Assembly: GCA_910583615.1 (NCBI GenBank)
Contig: CAJTXP010000005.1
Coordinates: 77,121 to 141,120, forward strand
Direction of reading: 5' to 3'
DNA length: 64,000 nucleotides
From: an uncultured Lachnospiraceae bacterium
GTDB taxonomy: Bacteria > Bacillota > Clostridia > Lachnospirales > Lachnospiraceae
This document shows positions 49,948-58,901 of the stretch, in pieces (position 1 is the first letter of the stretch; each line of letters begins with the position of its first letter). The notes under the pieces were generated by a model. That model made no database searches and was not told the origin of the DNA. It worked only from the letters and a program-made list of their open reading frames with translations. The translations under genes and the position numbers were made by a program.

Positions 49948-51257
49948 ATGTCAACTATGTTAACTCAATATGCAGATAAAATCAATGGTGTTTTTTCTTT
50001 TTTCGACCGGATGATCATAAACGGTTTTCTCCGTCCCCTGTTTCTGGAATACCGCCTTCCCGTGACTCTTTACCAGCTCGGAATTCAGTACAAAGAATAC
50101 AAAACCTTTTTTACTGCTGTAACAGAACAGATAACAGACAAAGTCGGGTCCATGGCTGCGGAAAGCGGCAGACCGGTTATTTATCTTCCTTCTGCAAAGA
50201 TCAAAAAAGAAGAACTCGTAAAAGGCATCCTTAAAGAAAATCCCGTGACTGACGGGCTGATCTGTGTCCTGAAGACACTGGAGACCTGCCGTTCCGTAAA
50301 GGTGGTCGGAACTCCGGAAGGGAAACTGGCGCTGAAAGGAATCAACACAAAATGTCTTCATTATTATCTTTACTTTCAGGACCGGGAATTCGGATTCATG
50401 TTTGTGAAGATTCAGACCTGGTTTCCATTCAACATGCAGGTTTATATCAACGGAAGAGAAATGCTCAGACACCTCTTTGACAGGAACGAAGTTTCCTCGA
50501 GGATCTCTATCCATCGCTGGTTGGTCACGCATTCCATGACTTGAAATGCACCGATGTCTTTACCTTCCTGGGGCGTAAACCGAGTCCGCGGTTTCAGGGA
50601 GAAGCAGTCTCCGATTATAAAGAACGTCCCATGGGCTGCAGGATAAAGTTCAGGATGAAGTCCAACAGTATCAAAATGTACGACAAGTACAGTGTGTTAC
50701 GGGTGGAAACAACCATCAACGATCCCCGGGAGTTCAAAATCTTCGGGATGGTCCGTCACAAAGACGGAAGCACCTCCATGAAATGGAAGCCGATGGGGAA
50801 ATCCATCGCAAACCTGTACCGTTATGCAGAGATATGCAGAGCATCCAGTCAGAGATTCCTGGATGCCATGACAGACATCGTTCCGGTCAGGAGTACACTG
50901 GAAGAAGTGGGAAAGGTCTGCTCCCGAAAGAAAGTGAAGGGAAAAAACGTAGCAGGCCTGAATGTATGGTCTCCGGAAATGGTCCGTATCATGGAGAGTA
51001 TCTGTGATGGACGGTTTCTGATCTACGGATTTCGGAGCAGAGATGTAAGCGGGAAGATGCATCCGGAAGTCCGGGACGGGAAGAAACGAAGCGCCAGAAC
51101 CAGTCGGACACTGAAAAAACTGCGTCAGCATGGTCTTATCAGAAAAATTTCAAGGACCAGGCGCTATCAGGTCACGCCAAAAGGCAGGAGAATCATGGGT
51201 GCACTCATAGAAACACGCCGCAGAACATTTCCCGAAGCCGCAGCACAAATCGTATAG
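49948..51257 (+). pseudogene. Transposase-like protein gene, internally deleted and frameshifted
   Basis: Two frames make up one gene. 49948-50544 encodes an N-terminal part (NGVFSFFDRMIINGF, CLHYYLYFQDREFGFMFVKI, FNMQVYINGREML). 50500-51257 in another frame encodes the C-terminal part (VFTFLGRKPSPRFQGE, IKMYDKYSVLRVETTINDP, then TLKKLRQHGLIRKISRTRRY, a winged-helix end). I recall this as a roughly 440-residue repeated bacterial family often misnamed MarR-like. About 80-100 central residues are missing and the frame shifts near 50500. Confidence 0.62.
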
Positions 51258-51275
51258 CAGTCATACAAAAATACA

Positions 51276-51316
51276 GGAGGACGATAAGACCCAGGGGCTG
51301 GGTCTTATTGTCCTCC
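51276..51316. repeat. Long inverted repeat after the transposase-like pseudogene
   Basis: 18-bp arms (GGAGGACGATAAGACCCA paired with TGGGTCTTATTGTCCTCC, one G-T pair) with a GGGGC loop. No T run, so it may be a structural end of the element rather than a terminator. Confidence 0.6.
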
Positions 51317-51365
51317 CCACAAAGACATTATCTTTTATTTTTTTGATGTTTATACAGGTGTATTA

Positions 51366-51424
51366 CATACGGGCGCAGAACACAGAGGTCCAGGACGCAG
51401 GCCATCCACCCCGTGAAAGGTAAC
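51366..51424 (-). repeat. Dispersed repeat, right-half copy (minus orientation)
   Basis: Read on the minus strand it gives GTTACCTTTCACGGGGTGG then CTGTGTTCTGCGCCCGTATG, matching the copy at 63916 (CTGTGATCTGCGCTCGTATG) over about 60 bases. Confidence 0.65.
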
Positions 51425-51547
51425 CATCCATAAACCGTTTAGAAATCATTTTCAGAAAAGGTCTTGACTTTTAAATATTACATACGTAAGATATAGATAC
51501 GGAAAAAGATGTCCGGAATCGGGCGGTGCCATATGCGGAGGTGTATG

Positions 51548-53692
51548 ATGGGAAGACGCAGAAGGAGAAGAATCAGAAGGCCGGACGGCAGAAAACGCCG
51601 GCTGTATCTTCCGGCTGTCCTGGCGGGGCTGGCGGCAGTCAGCGCGGGGATCTGCGGGATACGGTATCTACAGATGAAAAACAGCATGCCCTCGCCGGAG
51701 GAGCTGCTGGTATTCTATATGGAGCATATTGAACAAAAGGAATATGAGGAAATGTATGCGATGCTGGACGTGGAAGCGTCCGGCAGCATCTCTCAGGAGG
51801 AGTTTATAAAACGCAATTCCGCCATCTATGAAGGAATCGGGATGGAGCATATGGAAGTACAGGTGACGGGATATGACAAAGAAAGGGAAGCCGTTGCCTA
51901 TGAAACTTCCTTTGATACGTCCGCAGGACCGGTCTGCTTTGACAACGAAGCGCTCTTTCTGAAAGGGGAGGAGGGCTATGGGCTCATGTGGGAGGATACG
52001 CTGATCTTTCCGGGGCTCCGTCCTGCGTATAAAGTCCGGGTGTCTGCCGCGCAGGCGAAACGGGGAAATATCTTGGACCGGAACGGTGAGGTTCTCGCCG
52101 GGCCGGGGCTGATGTCTTCCGTCGGCATCGTTCCCGGCAGGCTGGAAGACCGGGAGCTGTCGATCGGGGCGATGGCGGAACTTCTGGAGATCACGCCGGA
52201 GGAGGTGGAGAAAAAACTGTCCGCCTCATGGGTAAAGGACGATTATTTCGTACCGGTGAAGACGATTCCCAAAGTGGATGAGATCGAGTGGCTGATCCCG
52301 CTGCAGCCGGATGAGGAGATCGACCGGGAGAAGGAGCGTCAGGAAAAGCTTTTGGAGATTCCGGGCGTACAGATCGCAGACGTGGAAGTGCGCCGGTATC
52401 CGCTGGGAGAGGCGGCGGCGCATCTGATCGGTTATGTTCAGAATGTGACGGCGGAAGACCTGGAGGAACATAAGGGAGAAGGCTACACGGCGTCCAGCGT
52501 CATCGGACGGACCGGTATGGAAGGGCTGTTTGAAAAGGAACTGAAGGGAGAGGACGGATGCAGGATCTGTATCGTTAATGCGGAAGGAAAAGAGCAGGAA
52601 GTGCTGGCGGAGCGCCCGGTGCGGCATGGAGAGGATATCCGGCTGACCATCGACGCCGGGCTCCAGCAGGCGGTCTATGAACAGTATCTGGAAGATAAGA
52701 GCTGTACGGCCGCCATGGACCCGTATACCGGGGAAGTGCTGGCGCTGGTCAGCACGCCGTCCTTTGACAACAATCTGTTTCTCGCCGGCATGTCGCAGGA
52801 ACAGTGGGACATGCTCAATGAGAATGAGGACAGGCCCATGTACAACCGGTTCCGCCAGACCTGGTGCCCCGGCTCCACCTTCAAGCCGGTGACGGCGGCC
52901 GTCGGACTTGCGTCCGGCGCGGTGGACCCGGCGGAGGATTACGGGCAGGAGGGATTAAGCTGGCAGAAGGACAGTTCCTGGGGCAATTATCATGTGACGA
53001 CCCTGCATACGTATGAACCGGTCGTTCTGGAAAATGCGCTGATCTATTCCGACAACATCTATTTTGCCAAGGCGGCGCTGAAGATCGGTGCGGAGCCGTT
53101 TGCGGATTCGCTGGACCGGCTGGGGTTCAAAGAGGAGCTGCCCTTTGAGATCCGGATGGCGCAGTCCCAGTATTCCAATTCCGACGGGATCGAGACGGAG
53201 ATCCAGCTGGCGGACAGCGGCTACGGACAGGGACAGGTGCTGGTGAACCCGCTGCATCTTGCGTGTATCTATTCGGCTTTCGTAAACGACGGGAACATGT
53301 TAAAGCCCCGTCTGCTTTTGGAACCGGGCGCGGAGCCCGCGTACTGGATTCCGGAGGCTTTTCCGCCCGATACGGCGGCGCGGGTGCTGGAGGCGCTTCA
53401 GAAGGTGGTGAATGATCCCCACGGTACCGGATACCGGGCCCGCCGGGACGACGTGCTTCTGGCAGGCAAGACCGGGACTGCGGAGATCAAGGCGTCCCAG
53501 ACAGATACCACCGGCACGGAGCTTGGATGGTTCGCGGCCTTCACTCCCGAAAAAGATACAGAACGTCCGATCCTGCTTCTGACCATGGTGGAGGATGTGA
53601 AAGAGCGGGGCGGAAGCGGTTATGTGGTCGAAAAGAGCAGCCAGGTGCTGGATGCGTGGTTCCGGGAGCTGCAGACGATGGATCCTCTGTAA
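51548..53692 (+). CDS. MecA-type penicillin-binding transpeptidase (class B)
   Basis: 714 residues. Basic N-terminus, one transmembrane helix (about 18-38), an NTF2-like MecA_N domain (about 45-160), a dimerisation domain (about 165-370) and a transpeptidase domain with Ser443-X-X-Lys446 (STFK), Ser501-Asp-Asn (SDN) and Lys641-Thr-Gly (KTGT). It cross-links peptidoglycan outside the membrane; MecA_N proteins are often low-affinity for beta-lactams. GGAGGTG precedes ATG 51548. It lies between a mobile-element remnant and iron-linked genes. Confidence 0.93.
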   Translation: MGRRRRRRIRRPDGRKRRLYLPAVLAGLAAVSAGICGIRYLQMKNSMPSPEELLVFYMEHIEQKEYEEMYAMLDVEASGSISQEEFIKRNSAIYEGIGMEHMEVQVTGYDKEREAVAYETSFDTSAGPVCFDNEALFLKGEEGYGLMWEDTLIFPGLRPAYKVRVSAAQAKRGNILDRNGEVLAGPGLMSSVGIVPGRLEDRELSIGAMAELLEITPEEVEKKLSASWVKDDYFVPVKTIPKVDEIEWLIPLQPDEEIDREKERQEKLLEIPGVQIADVEVRRYPLGEAAAHLIGYVQNVTAEDLEEHKGEGYTASSVIGRTGMEGLFEKELKGEDGCRICIVNAEGKEQEVLAERPVRHGEDIRLTIDAGLQQAVYEQYLEDKSCTAAMDPYTGEVLALVSTPSFDNNLFLAGMSQEQWDMLNENEDRPMYNRFRQTWCPGSTFKPVTAAVGLASGAVDPAEDYGQEGLSWQKDSSWGNYHVTTLHTYEPVVLENALIYSDNIYFAKAALKIGAEPFADSLDRLGFKEELPFEIRMAQSQYSNSDGIETEIQLADSGYGQGQVLVNPLHLACIYSAFVNDGNMLKPRLLLEPGAEPAYWIPEAFPPDTAARVLEALQKVVNDPHGTGYRARRDDVLLAGKTGTAEIKASQTDTTGTELGWFAAFTPEKDTERPILLLTMVEDVKERGGSGYVVEKSSQVLDAWFRELQTMDPL

Positions 53693-53710
53693 AGGGATTG
53701 TGCCCTTTAC
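53689..53710 (+). terminator. Hairpin overlapping the PBP stop
   Basis: GTAAAGGG / CCCTTTAC with a 6-base loop, beginning inside the stop codon; few T residues follow. Confidence 0.5.
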
Positions 53711-53761
53711 AGAATTATATTCTTTGATGTATCCATGTTTTTGAAACAAAAGGCAGCTGCG

Positions 53762-53800
53762 CAATTGATAAAAATTATCAGTTGCAGCAGTTGCTTCTTT
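53762..53800 (+). terminator. Intrinsic terminator after the PBP gene
   Basis: CAATTGATAA / TTATCAGTTG stem (one G-T pair) followed by a T-rich tract (TTGCTTCTTTTTG). Confidence 0.6.
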
Positions 53801-53819
53801 TTGACGGATTTGTTATACT
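53791..53819 (+). promoter_or_regulatory. Promoter of the DUF2325 gene
   Basis: -35 TTGCTT (53791-53796), 17-base spacer, -10 TATACT (53814-53819). The operator pair follows immediately. Confidence 0.6.
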
Positions 53820-53822
53820 GAA

Positions 53823-53850
53823 TTAGCAATGACTAATTAGCTATAACTAA
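53823..53850. promoter_or_regulatory. Two adjacent TTAG-N6-CTAA operators before the DUF2325 gene
   Basis: TTAG-CAATGA-CTAA (53823-53836) and TTAG-CTATAA-CTAA (53837-53850) abut each other just downstream of the -10. The core equals that of the site before feoB, pointing to one shared metal-responsive repressor. Confidence 0.55.
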
Positions 53851-53891
53851 CTAAATGGAATGATAAAGACCGAAGTTATGGAGGTATAATC

Positions 53892-54173
53892 ATGAGCATT
53901 GTTATTGTAGGAGGACATGACCGAATGGTCTGTCAGTATAAAAAGATCTGCAAACATTATAAATGCAGGGCGAAAGTATTTACCCAGATGTCTGCCAATC
54001 TGGACAAACAGTTGGGGACGCCGGATCTGTTTATCCTGTTTACAAATACGGTATCCCATAAAATGGTGAAGACTGCAATAGATGAAGCAAAGAAAAAGAA
54101 GATCAATGTCGTACGCTGTCATACGAGCAGCGGCGCAGCATTAGAACACATTCTGAAAGAATATGCCGGGTGA
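53892..54173 (+). CDS. DUF2325 domain protein
   Basis: 93 residues covering one DUF2325 domain (MSIVIVGGHDRMVCQYKKIC, FILFTNTVSHKMVKTAIDEA, VVRCHTSSGAALEHIL). The Cys/His-containing fold suggests metal or nucleotide binding; function unknown. GGAGG lies before ATG 53892. The operators upstream tie it to the feo regulon. Confidence 0.85.
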   Translation: MSIVIVGGHDRMVCQYKKICKHYKCRAKVFTQMSANLDKQLGTPDLFILFTNTVSHKMVKTAIDEAKKKKINVVRCHTSSGAALEHILKEYAG

Positions 54174-54217
54174 TATGTTTTGTCTGTCTCATTCGGACAG
54201 GTTTGTTCGTCTGCCCC

Positions 54218-54254
54218 CAGCGGGCGTCCGGGCGGCGTGGGCGTGAAAAGTAAC
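54218..54254 (+). repeat. Dispersed hairpin repeat, left-half copy
   Basis: CAGCGGGCGTCCGGGCGGCG then TGGGCGTGAAAAGTAAC, matching 5575-5611 base for base except for a few changes. It ends at GTAAC like the copy at 15506. Confidence 0.7.
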
Positions 54255-54292
54255 CGAATTGTGGAAAATGACGGAAAAATATTATTTAACAG

Positions 54293-54321
54293 TTGACATT
54301 ATGGATTATTTGTGCTTTAAT
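54293..54321 (+). promoter_or_regulatory. Promoter of the LacI-led sugar/peptidase operon
   Basis: -35 TTGACA (54293-54298), 17-base spacer, -10 TTTAAT (54316-54321). Confidence 0.72.
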
Positions 54322-54328
54322 ACTTGTA

Positions 54329-54338
54329 GAAACGTTTC
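54329..54338. promoter_or_regulatory. LacI-type operator at the transcription start
   Basis: Perfect palindrome GAAACGTTTC with the central CG typical of LacI/RbsR/CcpA sites, right at the expected start point. The LacI protein encoded next probably represses itself and the operon here; a catabolite (cre) reading is also possible. Confidence 0.6.
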
Positions 54339-54370
54339 GATGAAATGGGAAAATGACGGTAATCATATCT

Positions 54371-55381
54371 ATGGAAAAGAAAAATACAGTTACAATTAAA
54401 GATGTTGCGGAAAGAGCCGGAGTAGCGATTTCAACAGTTTCAAGGGTTCTGAACAATTTAGACAGAGTAAGTGATGAGACAAGAAACAAAGTAAAGAAGG
54501 CGACGGAGGAATTAGGATTTGTAAAAAACAGTTTTGCGGCGTCTTTGAAAAACGGAAACACACAGATGGTCATTGTTGTAGTTCCGGATATAATCAACGA
54601 ATGTTATACCGCTATTATTCAGGGCGTAGAAGAGGTGGCGGCAGCAAGAGGATATTGTACGCTGGTATTTGCGACAGAAGAGGACAAGGAGAAAGAAAGA
54701 GAGTTATTTGCAGGAAAAGTCTCTAAAATTATTGAAGGCGTGATTCTGTTTCCTGCAAATGATGATATTGAATTTTTGCGCAGCATAGAGAAACCGGTCG
54801 TTTTTGTAGACAGATGCATTATTGGCAATGACCGGCCGTCAGTAGTGATCGATAATTACAAAGGATCTTATCTTGCAACGGAACGGCTGATCAAATCAGG
54901 TCATAAAAAAATCGGTTTGTTAATCGGTTCAGTAACATTTAACATTGGGCATGAACGTATGCGGGGATTTCGACAGGCAATGTCTGATTACGGAATTGAA
55001 GTGCAGGAACAATATTTAAAATATACGACCTGGTATCAGGAGGACGGCTATCGCTGTACCAGAGAATTAATGGAAATGGAATGTCCGCCGACCGCGATCT
55101 ATGCATCGAACAATCTGCTTTGTATGGGTTGTATCGAAGCTTTAAACGATATGAAAATCAGGATCGGCAAAGATATCTCCGTGATTGGGTTTGACGACAC
55201 GATTCTCGCACGGAGAATGGATCCGGGAATTACCGTTATAAGCAGAGAGACAACGGAAATGGGCCGTCTTGGAGCGGTAAAATTATTTGATATTCTGGAA
55301 AACAGGCAGTCTGAATTGGAAAAGCATGTAGTATTGGATGTGGAGCTTGTAGAACGAAATTCAGTTGTTGACATAAGATAA
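54371..55381 (+). CDS. LacI-family transcriptional regulator
   Basis: 336 residues. N-terminal LacI HTH (VTIKDVAERAGVAISTVSRV, then LNNLDRVSDETRNKV) and hinge, then a PBP1-like effector domain (LIKSGHKKIGLLIG, IYASNNLLCMGCIEAL, VIGFDDTILARRM). It should bind the GAAACGTTTC site and respond to the operon's sugar. ATG 54371 gives the standard N-terminus; ATG 54353 would add six residues. First gene of an operon running to 63903. Confidence 0.92.
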   Translation: MEKKNTVTIKDVAERAGVAISTVSRVLNNLDRVSDETRNKVKKATEELGFVKNSFAASLKNGNTQMVIVVVPDIINECYTAIIQGVEEVAAARGYCTLVFATEEDKEKERELFAGKVSKIIEGVILFPANDDIEFLRSIEKPVVFVDRCIIGNDRPSVVIDNYKGSYLATERLIKSGHKKIGLLIGSVTFNIGHERMRGFRQAMSDYGIEVQEQYLKYTTWYQEDGYRCTRELMEMECPPTAIYASNNLLCMGCIEALNDMKIRIGKDISVIGFDDTILARRMDPGITVISRETTEMGRLGAVKLFDILENRQSELEKHVVLDVELVERNSVVDIR

Positions 55382-55409
55382 AATTTAATGAAAAGGAGAA
55401 TATATTTTT

Positions 55410-56165
55410 ATGAAAGAAAAAAGAAAAATACTGTTAATCGGTGAATCATGGATGATTCATACGATGGAGGTGAAGGGGTTTGATATGTTCAGCTTCGACC
55501 GTTATGAGACAGGGATACGTTATATCAAAGCGGCTTTGAGCAGTGACGAGACGGAATTTTATCATATGCCCTGTCATATGGTTGATACGGAATTTCCGGA
55601 TTCGGTTGAAGGCCTTAAAAAATATGATGTAATTATGCTCAGCGATGTAGGCGCTAATACTTTTTTGCTCGGTGTCGAAACGTTTTTACAAGGAAAAAGA
55701 ACAAAAAATAAACTGGAATTATTAAAAGAATATGTATTATCCGGAGGCGGATTGTGTATGGTGGGCGGATATCTGACTTTTATGGGAATGGAAGGAAAAG
55801 GCAAATATCATAATACGCCGGTTGAGGAGGTACTGCCGGTTCGGTTCCTTACACATGACGACCGCGAAGAGCACCCGGAAGGCATCACGGCGCAGAAGAC
55901 AGCGGACCATGAAATCATGAAAAATCTACCAGACCAAATACATGGTTTCCTGGGTTACAATAGGGCTGCAGCGAAAGAAGAAGCAACCGTTCTTCTGCAG
56001 CATGGAGAGGATCCGATTCTTTCCGTAGCCGAATACGGAAAAGGAAGAAGCGCGGCTTTTGCGTCTGACTGCGCACCGCACTGGTCACCGGAGGAATTCT
56101 GCGGGTCCGGGACATATCGTATTCTGTGGAACAATATTGTTGCATGGCTGGCAAACGACAGATAA
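55410..56165 (+). CDS. Glutamine amidotransferase-like (ThuA/DUF1355-type) protein
   Basis: 251 residues, class I GATase-like flavodoxin fold as in the PF07090 group. KILLIGESWMIHTMEVKGFD, YDVIMLSDVGANTFLL, LLKEYVLSGGGLCMVGGYLT and AFASDCAPHW are characteristic. The usual GATase Cys in a nucleophile elbow is not obvious (GGGLCMVGG is the nearest), so activity is uncertain. AAAAGGAG before ATG 55410. Such proteins often sit in LacI-regulated sugar operons. Confidence 0.8.
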   Translation: MKEKRKILLIGESWMIHTMEVKGFDMFSFDRYETGIRYIKAALSSDETEFYHMPCHMVDTEFPDSVEGLKKYDVIMLSDVGANTFLLGVETFLQGKRTKNKLELLKEYVLSGGGLCMVGGYLTFMGMEGKGKYHNTPVEEVLPVRFLTHDDREEHPEGITAQKTADHEIMKNLPDQIHGFLGYNRAAAKEEATVLLQHGEDPILSVAEYGKGRSAAFASDCAPHWSPEEFCGSGTYRILWNNIVAWLANDR

Positions 56166-56237
56166 GTTTTTGGGGAACGATAATTTTGGCGGTTTATAAA
56201 CGCCTGGATTAAATAAAACAAAAAAGGAGAGGTAACT

Positions 56238-57287
56238 ATGAAAAAAAGAACACTGGTAAGTATGGTAACGGTAGCGATGGTAACAAGTACACTGGTTTTT
56301 GGGTGTGGAGCCAGGGGATCGGAAAGTTCATCTGAGAATGCAGGAAACGCGGCGGAAGGCGTGTCAGAGGGTGTGACAGAGAATGTGCCGGAAGATGCGG
56401 AAGAGAACGTGCCGGAGGAGACGGCAGGGAATACAGATAAAAAGCTTTCCATCGGCTTTTCCAACTGGAGCAGAAGCTTTGAATTTTATGTGGATATGGA
56501 AGCCGGAATGCAGGAAAAAGCAGACGAGCTGGGAGTAGAAGTAATTATGCAGGATGCGAACGGAGATCTGACGGAGCAGACGAAGCAGCTGGAAAACTTT
56601 ATTTCCAGAGGAGTAGACGGAATTATTATCTGCCCGATTGATTCAGAAGCGTCCGGATCGGAAGTAAAGATGGTGAATGATGCGGGGATTCCGATTGCGA
56701 CCGTGGATATTGAGTGTACGGGCGGCGGGGAGATCCTCACGCATATTGCTTCTGACAATTACCTTGGGGGACAGCTGGCGGCAGAATATCTTGGCGACGC
56801 GCTGAACGGCAAAGGACAGGTAGCGGTGATTTCCAATCCTACGATTACTCCGCTTATTGAAAGGGAAAAAGGGTTTACAGAAACAATAGCTGAGAAATAT
56901 CCGGATATTGAGATCGTTTCCAATCAGAGCGGAGAATCAACCAGAGAAAAAGGACTGGAAGTGGCAGAGAACATGCTTGAGAAATATCCGGAACTGGCAG
57001 GAATCTTTTCCACCAATGACATGATGGGTCTGGGTGCGGTTCAGGCAATTCAGGCAAAGAGCATGGATACGATTGTGGTCGGATTTGACGCCACGGAAGA
57101 AGCGTGCAATGCCATGAAAGAAGGAGGTCCGATGAAAGCCAGCGTTGCACAGCAGCCAAAAGAGCTGGGAGCGCAGGTGCTGGAGGCAATCGTGAAGGCG
57201 ATTAACGGCGAGGATGTAGATGCGGAGGTGATGGTTGAAGTAAAAACAATTTCTGTAGATAACGTAGACGAATATACAGCAAAATAA
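56238..57287 (+). CDS. RbsB-like sugar-binding lipoprotein
   Basis: 349 residues. Lipoprotein signal with lipobox VFGC (Cys about 23), an acidic Glu/Val/Pro-rich linker to about 65, then a Peripla_BP_4 fold (GFSNWSRSFEFYVDMEAGMQ, QLENFISRGVDGIIICPIDS, TNDMMGLGAVQAIQ, VVGFDATEEA). Closest in type to ribose/D-allose receptors. AAAGGAGAGG before ATG 56238. It delivers the substrate to the ATPase and permease encoded next. Confidence 0.92.
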   Translation: MKKRTLVSMVTVAMVTSTLVFGCGARGSESSSENAGNAAEGVSEGVTENVPEDAEENVPEETAGNTDKKLSIGFSNWSRSFEFYVDMEAGMQEKADELGVEVIMQDANGDLTEQTKQLENFISRGVDGIIICPIDSEASGSEVKMVNDAGIPIATVDIECTGGGEILTHIASDNYLGGQLAAEYLGDALNGKGQVAVISNPTITPLIEREKGFTETIAEKYPDIEIVSNQSGESTREKGLEVAENMLEKYPELAGIFSTNDMMGLGAVQAIQAKSMDTIVVGFDATEEACNAMKEGGPMKASVAQQPKELGAQVLEAIVKAINGEDVDAEVMVEVKTISVDNVDEYTAK

Positions 57288-57386
57288 AGAGAAGGCTGCT
57301 GATTGGAAGAGAGGCAGAGAAACGGGGCTGAGGCAAAGCATACAGACTGAGGTTTTGCAGCAGTCCCGGATATAAAGGAGAAGGCT

Positions 57387-58901
57387 ATGGAAAAAAATCG
57401 GGGAAACGAGATTCTGGAATTCGACAATATAAGTAAAACCTTTCCTGGTGTTCTTGCTCTTGATAAAGTTTCTTTTAAAGTTCGAAAAGGAGAGGTCCAT
57501 GGACTGGTTGGGGAAAACGGCGCCGGAAAGTCAACGCTTATAAAGATTCTCTGCGGTATTTACAGTGCAGATTCAGGAAGAATTCTGATTAACGGCGAGG
57601 CTGCACATATAACGGCTCCGCAGCATTCTCAGAATTATGGAGTAAGAGTCATGCATCAGGAGATCAGTGTCCTGCCCAATATGACAGTGGCAGAAAATCT
57701 GATGATCAATGATATTCCTAAAAAGGCCCGGATCTTTATGGACAGCTGGTCTATGAAGAAAAAAGCAAAAGCGGCTTTAGACATGGTGGGGCTTGATTAT
57801 GTAGATCCGGATCGATGTATCAGTGAATACAGTCTGGCAACACAGCAGATGGTCAATCTGGCCCGTATTATGGCAATGGATCCCAGGGTGGTGCTTTTAG
57901 ATGAGCCGACGGCATCCCTGACGATGAACGAGGCAGAACAGCTGTTTAAGGTTATTAAACGCCTGAGCGGATCAGGAGTGTCTGTTATATATATTTCACA
58001 TTATCTGGAAGAGGTGCTTCGGGTATGTGACTGTGTCACGGTATTGCGGGATGGAAAATATGTAGATACCTTCCGGTCAGAGGATACGGACAGTGAAAAG
58101 ATCGTTACCGCGATGATAGGAAAGAGTCTGAGCGTTGAACAGAGAAAATCGGAAGCTACAGGCGAGCCTGTCTTGAAGATGAAGAATGTTTCCGGGATAT
58201 CTGTAATCAGGCATATTGATCTGGAACTGAAAGAAAAAGAGATTCTGGGACTTTATGGGCTGAACGGAGCGGGAAAAACAGAAACTTTGCGGGCAATTGC
58301 AGGGATAGACCGGATGCTTGCGGGAGAAATGGAGCTGTTTGGAAAAAAAGAAAAAAATCCTGATATCACAGGAACCCTGTCAAAAGGCGTTATTTATGTG
58401 TCCGAAGACCGGAGAAGACAGGGGCTGGTTCTCGGAATGAGCGTTTTGAAAAATGCTTCTCTTGGGAATGAGAAGAAATATGCAGGTATGCAGTTTATTC
58501 GCGAAAGAGAAGAAAAAGCAGATGCAAGAAAATATATTGAAAAAATGCGGGTCAAAACGCCTTCGGAGGATACCTTGATCGGAGTGCTGAGCGGAGGAAA
58601 CCAGCAGAAAGTAATTCTGGGAAGATGTATGGCGCGGGATGCGGGGATCCTTTTGCTGGATGAACCTACGGTCGGTATTGACGTGGGAGCCAGAGAGGAA
58701 ATTTATCATTTGATCTCTGAGATGGTTTCTGATGGTGCTTCGGTAATTTTGGCGTCTTCGGATATAAATGAAATTTTACAGATGAGTGACAGAATTGCAG
58801 TGATTGCCCATGGCACGGTTGTAAAAGTGGTAGACAGGGCAGAGACGACACAGGAAGAACTGATGCTTTATGCGATGGGAGATGTGACAGATGGAAAATA
58901 A
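57387..58901 (+). CDS. RbsA-like sugar ABC transporter ATP-binding protein
   Basis: 504 residues with two ABC domains. First: Walker A GENGAGKST, Q-loop region HQEISVLPNMTV, Walker B VVLLDEPTASL. Second: GLNGAGKTE, signature LSGGNQQKV, LLLDEPTVGIDVGAR. The linker and second-domain features place it in the RbsA group. ATAAAGGAGAAGG before ATG. It overlaps the permease gene by 11 bases. Confidence 0.94.
   Translation: MEKNRGNEILEFDNISKTFPGVLALDKVSFKVRKGEVHGLVGENGAGKSTLIKILCGIYSADSGRILINGEAAHITAPQHSQNYGVRVMHQEISVLPNMTVAENLMINDIPKKARIFMDSWSMKKKAKAALDMVGLDYVDPDRCISEYSLATQQMVNLARIMAMDPRVVLLDEPTASLTMNEAEQLFKVIKRLSGSGVSVIYISHYLEEVLRVCDCVTVLRDGKYVDTFRSEDTDSEKIVTAMIGKSLSVEQRKSEATGEPVLKMKNVSGISVIRHIDLELKEKEILGLYGLNGAGKTETLRAIAGIDRMLAGEMELFGKKEKNPDITGTLSKGVIYVSEDRRRQGLVLGMSVLKNASLGNEKKYAGMQFIREREEKADARKYIEKMRVKTPSEDTLIGVLSGGNQQKVILGRCMARDAGILLLDEPTVGIDVGAREEIYHLISEMVSDGASVILASSDINEILQMSDRIAVIAHGTVVKVVDRAETTQEELMLYAMGDVTDGK

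Larger units (their letters stand above)
49924..51424. mobile_element. Degenerate transposon-like element with inverted repeat ends
   Basis: The left end GTTACTTTTCACGGGGG-ATGG (49924-49944) is the inverted match of the right end CCATCCACCCCGTGAAAGGT (51404-51423). Between them lies a degenerate gene of a multi-copy 'transposase-like' protein family. The same ends occur elsewhere in the window as short repeats. No target-site duplication was identified. Confidence 0.5.
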
